Translations under genes and position numbers: made by a program
Assembly (NCBI GenBank): GCA_964527205.1
Contig: CAZGQG010000004.1
Coordinates: forward strand, 27,423-91,422
Length of the DNA: 64,000 nt
Reading direction: 5' to 3'
Origin: JARICQ01 sp964527205
GTDB lineage: Bacteria; Bacillota; Clostridia; Tissierellales; Tissierellaceae
Part shown: positions 60,236 through 64,000 of the stretch, one piece after another
Position numbering within the stretch: position 1 is the stretch's first letter
Layout of the letters: the number at the start of each line of letters is the position of its first letter
Notes under the pieces: model-generated
Seen by the model: only the letters and a program-made list of their open reading frames with translations
Told to the model about the DNA's origin: nothing
Databases searched by the model: none

Positions 60236-61303
60236 GTGAAAGAAGAAAGATTAATGATGGTAGGTCCATCAACAGTACCTGAAAGAGTTTTAAAAGCTAT
60301 GAACAGGCCCTCCATATCTCACCGATCAGATGAGTATGTAGAAGTTCATAAGAGAGTAAGGGATGGACTAAAGAAAGTTTTTCAAACAGAAAACGAAGTA
60401 TTTATAATTACTTCTTCTGGAACAGGTTCAATGGAAGCAGCTATACAAAATTGTTTTTCCTTTGGAGATGAAGTAGTTGTTCCAGTTTTAGGAACCTTTA
60501 GTAAGCAATTTGCAGATATGGCTGAAGCCTTTAATTTAAAAGTAATTAGAGTAGATGTAGAATTAGGTGAAAGAGCTGAGGTAGAGGAAGTAATGAAGCA
60601 TGTTACAGAAAACACAAAGGGTGTATTTGTTGTTCACAACGAAAGTGCCACAGGTGTTTTCAATGATCTAGAGGCTTTTGGTAAGGAATTAAAGGATAAG
60701 GATATTCTATTTATAGCAGACTCAGTAAGTGGAGCTGCTGGTCTTCCAGTGAAAATGGATGATTGGGGAATAGACGTATTATTATCTAGTTCTCAAAAAG
60801 CTTTAATGGTTCCAGCTGGACTTTCATTTATAGCCTTAAGTGAAAAAGCATGGAGCAAAGTAGATAGCTCAGACATACCAAAGTTTTACTTTGATTTGAA
60901 AAAAGCTAGAGATTTCCAATCTAAGAACCAAACTCCAAACACTCCTGCAGTATATAATATGTTTGCAGTTGATGAAGCACTGAAAATGATATTTGAAGAA
61001 GGCATAGATAATGTTTATAAGAGACATGAAGAAAACACCCTAAGAATAATTGAAGGTGTTAGAAAGATGGGACTGGATATATTCCCTAAGGATGATAAAT
61101 ATGCTTCTAGAACCCTAACTGCAGTATATGCAAAGGGAAGAGCTAAGGAATTAGTAAGGGGATTAGGAGAAGAAGGAATTGTAGTAAATGGTGGACTTGG
61201 TTCAATAGCTGAGGATGTATTTAGAGTTGGAACCATGGGATATGTTTACAAGGAAGATGTAGATGCATTCCTAGAAACACTAGAAAAGTTAGTTAAAGCA
61301 TAG
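60236..61303 (+). CDS. Class V aminotransferase, alanine-glyoxylate type (second)
   Basis: 355 aa from GTG 60236-60238, preceded by AAAGGAG at 9 nt; an ATG at 60227 overlaps that site and is rejected. Features: LMMVGPSTVPERVLKAMNRPSISHRSDEY, ITSSGTGSMEAAIQNCF, IADSVSGAAGLPVKMDD, VLLSSSQKALMVPAGLSF (Schiff-base Lys) and VVNGGLGSIAEDVFRVGTMG (Arg). The SHRS motif near 25 is typical of serine/alanine-glyoxylate or phosphoserine-like members. It is a diverged paralogue of the gene at 55704. A terminator follows before gdh. Confidence 0.88.
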   Translation: MKEERLMMVGPSTVPERVLKAMNRPSISHRSDEYVEVHKRVRDGLKKVFQTENEVFIITSSGTGSMEAAIQNCFSFGDEVVVPVLGTFSKQFADMAEAFNLKVIRVDVELGERAEVEEVMKHVTENTKGVFVVHNESATGVFNDLEAFGKELKDKDILFIADSVSGAAGLPVKMDDWGIDVLLSSSQKALMVPAGLSFIALSEKAWSKVDSSDIPKFYFDLKKARDFQSKNQTPNTPAVYNMFAVDEALKMIFEEGIDNVYKRHEENTLRIIEGVRKMGLDIFPKDDKYASRTLTAVYAKGRAKELVRGLGEEGIVVNGGLGSIAEDVFRVGTMGYVYKEDVDAFLETLEKLVKA

Positions 61304-61312
61304 ATAAAACTT

Positions 61313-61356
61313 AAAGCCTATAATTTTTATGCATTTAAAGATTATAGGCTTTAATT
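61313..61356 (+). terminator. Terminator after the second class V aminotransferase
   Basis: AAAGCCTATAAT...ATTATAGGCTTTAATTTAAT, 9 bp after the stop. The T run is imperfect, so some read-through to gdh is possible. Confidence 0.78.
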
Positions 61357-61403
61357 TAATCATATTGAATTTTCAAAATAATTAATCTTAGGAGGTTGGT
61401 AAG

Positions 61404-62654
61404 ATGACAAAAGAAAGCATGAATCCATTAGAAATCACACAGCGCAGATTAAATGTAGGCTGCGGAGAAATGCAATTAGATGAAAATATTTATAGGATCT
61501 TAAAAGAACCAATGAGGACAATGGAAGTTTCTATTCCAGTAAGAATGGATAATGGAGAAACAAAAATGTTTCTAGGATATAGGGCCATGCATAATGACGC
61601 CTTAGGTCCTGCCAAGGGCGGGGTAAGATTTCATCCCGATGTGAACTTTGATGAAATAAAGGCTCTATCTATTTGGATGTCTTTGAAATGCTCTATTGCA
61701 AATATCCCCTATGGAGGTTCTAAGGGTGGAGTGGCTGTAAATCCATCTGAACTTTCAACTGGTGAACTTGAGAGGCTTTCCAGAGGATATATTCAGGCCA
61801 TATACAAGTACCTGGGAGTAAATATAGATATCCCTGGTCCAGATGTTGGAACTAACGGACAAGTTATGGCTTGGATGCTAGATGAATATATAAAACTTAC
61901 TGGAGATACATCCATGGGAGCTACCACAGGAAAACCTATAAATTGGGGAGGCTCTAAAAAAAGAATAGAAGCAACAGGATTTGGAATCTCTGTAATCACT
62001 AAAGCTATTTTAGATGAAAAAGGGATGGATATAAATGGAGCAAGTGTTGCCCTTCAAGGCTTTGGTAATGTAGGAAGCTTTAGTGGCAAATATTTGCAGG
62101 AAAAGGGAGCTAAGCTAGTATCTATAGCCAAAAGAGACTTTGCCATATACAATGAATCTGGCCTTGATTATGAAGATCTTAGAGACTTTCTAAAAAAGGA
62201 TAGGGATTTAAGAAATTATCCCCATGCTAAGGTAATTTCATTAGATGAATTTTGGTCTTTAAAGATAGATGTAATGATTCCTGCAGCCTTAGAAAATGCA
62301 ATAACTAGTGATATTGCCAAAAAAATCAACGCTAAAATAATAGTAGAAGCTGCAAATGGACCTACAACTCCTGAGGGAGATGAGGTATTAGAAGAAAAAG
62401 GGATCACCCTTGTACCTGATGTACTAGCCAATACAGGAGGAGTAATTGTTTCATATTTTGAATGGGTTCAAAACAACTATGGATATAGCTGGGATTCAGA
62501 TATAATCTTAGAAAGAGAAGAAGAACTCCTAACTAAGGCCTTTGATGATCTATGGGAATTTAAAAAGACTTTCAAATGCTCGCTTAGAAAGGCTGCCTAT
62601 ACTCATGGGATTAGAAGGATAACAGAAGTAATGAAATTAAGAGGTTGGGTTTAA
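61404..62654 (+). CDS. gdhA: Glutamate dehydrogenase (Glu/Leu/Phe/Val dehydrogenase family)
   Basis: 416 aa, hexameric NAD-type length. N-terminal domain: VRMDNGETKMFLGYRAMHNDALGPAKGGVRFHPDV (substrate Lys) and MSLKCSIANIPYGGSKGGVAVNP (catalytic Lys region). NAD domain: VALQGFGNVGSFSGKYLQEKGAKLVSI. It deaminates glutamate to 2-oxoglutarate and ammonia with NAD+, regenerating the amino acceptor that the aminotransferases need. RBS AGGAGG. It could run from its own promoter or from read-through of the aminotransferase gene. The closest relatives cannot be separated from leucine/valine dehydrogenases by eye, but the length and motifs favour GDH. Confidence 0.88.
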   Translation: MTKESMNPLEITQRRLNVGCGEMQLDENIYRILKEPMRTMEVSIPVRMDNGETKMFLGYRAMHNDALGPAKGGVRFHPDVNFDEIKALSIWMSLKCSIANIPYGGSKGGVAVNPSELSTGELERLSRGYIQAIYKYLGVNIDIPGPDVGTNGQVMAWMLDEYIKLTGDTSMGATTGKPINWGGSKKRIEATGFGISVITKAILDEKGMDINGASVALQGFGNVGSFSGKYLQEKGAKLVSIAKRDFAIYNESGLDYEDLRDFLKKDRDLRNYPHAKVISLDEFWSLKIDVMIPAALENAITSDIAKKINAKIIVEAANGPTTPEGDEVLEEKGITLVPDVLANTGGVIVSYFEWVQNNYGYSWDSDIILEREEELLTKAFDDLWEFKKTFKCSLRKAAYTHGIRRITEVMKLRGWV

Positions 62655-62683
62655 AATAAATTACGAAGTATTTATAAAATATA

Positions 62684-62745
62684 AAAGGGATTGGATTTAT
62701 TCATCTAAATATACAGATGATAAATCCAATCCCCTACTATTTTTA
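62684..62745. terminator. Bidirectional terminator between gdhA and the hydroxyacid dehydrogenase
   Basis: GGGATTGGATTTAT-t-CATCT-loop-AGATG-ATAAATCCAATCCCC, with A-rich 5' and TATTTTTA 3' flanks, between the two converging genes. Confidence 0.85.
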
Positions 62746-62752
62746 TCCTATT

Positions 62753-63703
62753 TTAAAGAACTATATTTTCCTGTTCTCCCTTTTCCCATTTAACAATATT
62801 ATCCATTGTAATTTCCGCTCTTCTAATTAAAGCTTCTACAGTTGCAAATCCTATATGTGGAACTATTATAGTATTTGGAGCATCTAATAGAGGATAATCC
62901 CCAGGAATTGGTGGTTCCATGTCCACTCTATCCAGACCAGCACCAGCTATTACTCCATCTTCCAAGGCCTTTGCCAATGCATCATTATCAACTATAGGTC
63001 CTATTCCAGTATTTATTAATAGTGAAGTAGGCTTCATAAGCTCTAATCTTTCCTTATTGATCATACCCTTAGTTTTATCTGTTAATGGCATATGAATTGT
63101 TACTATGTCACTTGCCTTTAAAACTTCTTCTAGGGACATATACTCTACACCCTTGTGGATTAATTCTTGTTTTTCAGTTCTGCTATAAGCAATTACCTTA
63201 CAACCAAAGGCTAGACCTAATTCAGCTACTGCACTACCTATTTCTCCAGTACCTAGTACTCCTAAAGTTTTACCCTTAAGATCAAACTGTCCGTAGCCTT
63301 GTCTTGTGCCTCCTTCTCTTAATACACTATCTAATACTACCATATTACGTAAGAGTCCAATCATAAGTCCAAAGGCTAATTCTGCCACAGAATTGGTACT
63401 GTATCCTCCAGCATTTGAAACCTTAATGCCCTTCTCCTTACACTTGTCTAAATCAATATGGTCATAGCCTGTAAATGCCACTGAAATATATTTTAAATTT
63501 TCCGCAGCTTCTATTACATCTCCGCTAAGGGGCATATTAGCTATTACTAATATGTCTGCATCTTTGACCCTAGTTTTTTGTGTCTCTTCATCCACCTTAT
63601 CTTCATATGAGACTATTTCATGGCCACTTTCAACTAAAGGCTTAGTTACTTTAGCTAATTCTTCATCACTAATTCCTAATGATTCTAAAATTACAATTTT
63701 CAT
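62753..63703 (-). CDS. D-isomer-specific 2-hydroxyacid dehydrogenase homologue with atypical active site
   Basis: 316 aa from the ATG at 63701-63703, which has AAGGAGAG; an 18-codon extension is rejected. The NAD fold GKTLGVLGTGEIGSAVAEL, the catalytic Glu region GAGLDRVDMEPP and His in VPHIGFATVEA are present. The usual arginine in the segment N-T/S-A/S-R-G is replaced: the sequence reads LLINTGIGPIVDNDAL. Known members use that Arg to bind the substrate carboxylate, so activity or substrate may differ. Possible substrates include hydroxypyruvate, glyoxylate or 2-oxoacids. Its own promoter is in the 63704-63800 region. Confidence 0.85.
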   Translation of the reverse strand: MKIVILESLGISDEELAKVTKPLVESGHEIVSYEDKVDEETQKTRVKDADILVIANMPLSGDVIEAAENLKYISVAFTGYDHIDLDKCKEKGIKVSNAGGYSTNSVAELAFGLMIGLLRNMVVLDSVLREGGTRQGYGQFDLKGKTLGVLGTGEIGSAVAELGLAFGCKVIAYSRTEKQELIHKGVEYMSLEEVLKASDIVTIHMPLTDKTKGMINKERLELMKPTSLLINTGIGPIVDNDALAKALEDGVIAGAGLDRVDMEPPIPGDYPLLDAPNTIIVPHIGFATVEALIRRAEITMDNIVKWEKGEQENIVL

Positions 63704-64000
63704 TTTTATCTCTCCTTCGTTTTTATAGCATTTTACATAATAATAAGAAGACCTCATTAGCTCTTTAGCTCATTATATCACTTTTTAACAGTATTTTTCA
63801 AAGTGGAAGATAAATTACTGCAAAAAGATTCATTTTTGATGAATCTCAAACTACAAACTCAACTTAACAGATAGTATCTATTAAATTGGTATCCTTTTTC
63901 TTAATTCTTTATTCTTTAACCAATCTTTTCGAAGCTGTGTATTCCAGTCATATGCCGGAGTCATAGTTATAATAAGAGTTTATAAACAAAATTTAGATAA
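63704..64000. other. Right-edge intergenic region with one hairpin
   Basis: AGATTCAT-TTTTG-ATGAATCT at 63826-63846 is a perfect 8-bp stem. Read on the minus strand it is followed by TTTTTG, so it looks like a terminator for a gene entering from the right on that strand. A minus-strand frame ending at about 63885 with 27 residues (MTPAYDWNTQLRKDWLKNKE...) lies just upstream but has no ribosome site that I trust. Nothing else is seen. Confidence 0.4.

Noticed and set aside
1..64000. CRISPR arrays, insertion sequences, prophage, tRNA and rRNA genes
   Set aside because: I looked for direct repeats, transposase and integrase motifs and cloverleaf or 16S/23S-like sequence and found none that I could support.

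Overview
The window comes from a low-G+C Gram-positive anaerobe, most likely a clostridial or Tissierellales-type amino-acid fermenter. The reasons are AT-rich DNA with strong AGGAGG ribosome sites, canonical TTGACA-N17-TATAAT promoters, oxygen-sensitive enzymes (2-hydroxyacyl-CoA dehydratase, 2-oxoacid:ferredoxin oxidoreductase, an Fe-S enoate reductase), Ptb/Buk energy conservation, monoderm-type lipoproteins and a selenoprotein. No rRNA, tRNA, CRISPR array, insertion sequence or prophage was seen. The species cannot be named from this sequence.

Layout. 1-6.9 kb: a minus-strand operon with a TetR-type regulator, an Fe-S/flavin enoate-reductase-like enzyme, a CooC-like ATPase, two 2-hydroxyacyl-CoA dehydratase subunits and their activator, which runs off the left edge. 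7-9.9 kb: small genes (TPR membrane protein, Gre factor, VanZ-like protein) and two damaged genes, an SdpI-like gene with an in-frame TAG and a frameshifted P-loop kinase. 10.1-11.5 kb: a CoA-disulfide-reductase-like flavoprotein whose active-site cysteine codon is TGA, followed by a SECIS-like hairpin, so probably a selenoprotein. 11.6-16.8 kb: a stalk-domain secreted protein, a UPF0316 membrane protein and a complete OpuC osmoprotectant transporter. 16.9-32.5 kb: two paralogous neighbourhoods with DUF4428-type zinc-ribbon proteins and YunD-like metallophosphatases. Two of their operons carry the same palindrome-plus-TATAAT promoter. Among them lie a flavocytochrome lipoprotein, cardiolipin synthase, a GTPase and a choline-kinase/cytidylyltransferase fusion.

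32.7-39.4 kb: superoxide dismutase, then a cobalamin riboswitch controlling a TrmO-like protein and an Opp/Nik-type ABC transporter, a candidate cobalt or corrinoid uptake operon with a frameshifted binding protein. 39.5-45.6 kb: EEP phosphatase, a heliorhodopsin with its retinal lysine, a DsbA-like protein, an ECF sigma/anti-sigma pair, an acetamidase/formamidase and a pRiA4b ORF-3-like protein.

45.9-55.6 kb: a coherent amino-acid fermentation module. It holds an aminotransferase, a four-subunit 2-oxoacid:ferredoxin oxidoreductase, an APC permease, Ptb, Buk, an OFA-type exporter and an IclR regulator. A GGAAN5TTCC-like operator recurs next to the promoters of the aminotransferase, the permease and iclR, and upstream of buk. 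I infer that one IclR protein controls amino acid -> 2-oxoacid -> acyl-CoA -> acyl-phosphate -> acid + ATP. 55.7-63.7 kb: a second IclR-linked region with two class V aminotransferases, a GntP permease, a cupin, glutamate dehydrogenase and a D-2-hydroxyacid dehydrogenase homologue that lacks the usual catalytic arginine. Two promoters here are near-duplicates of each other.
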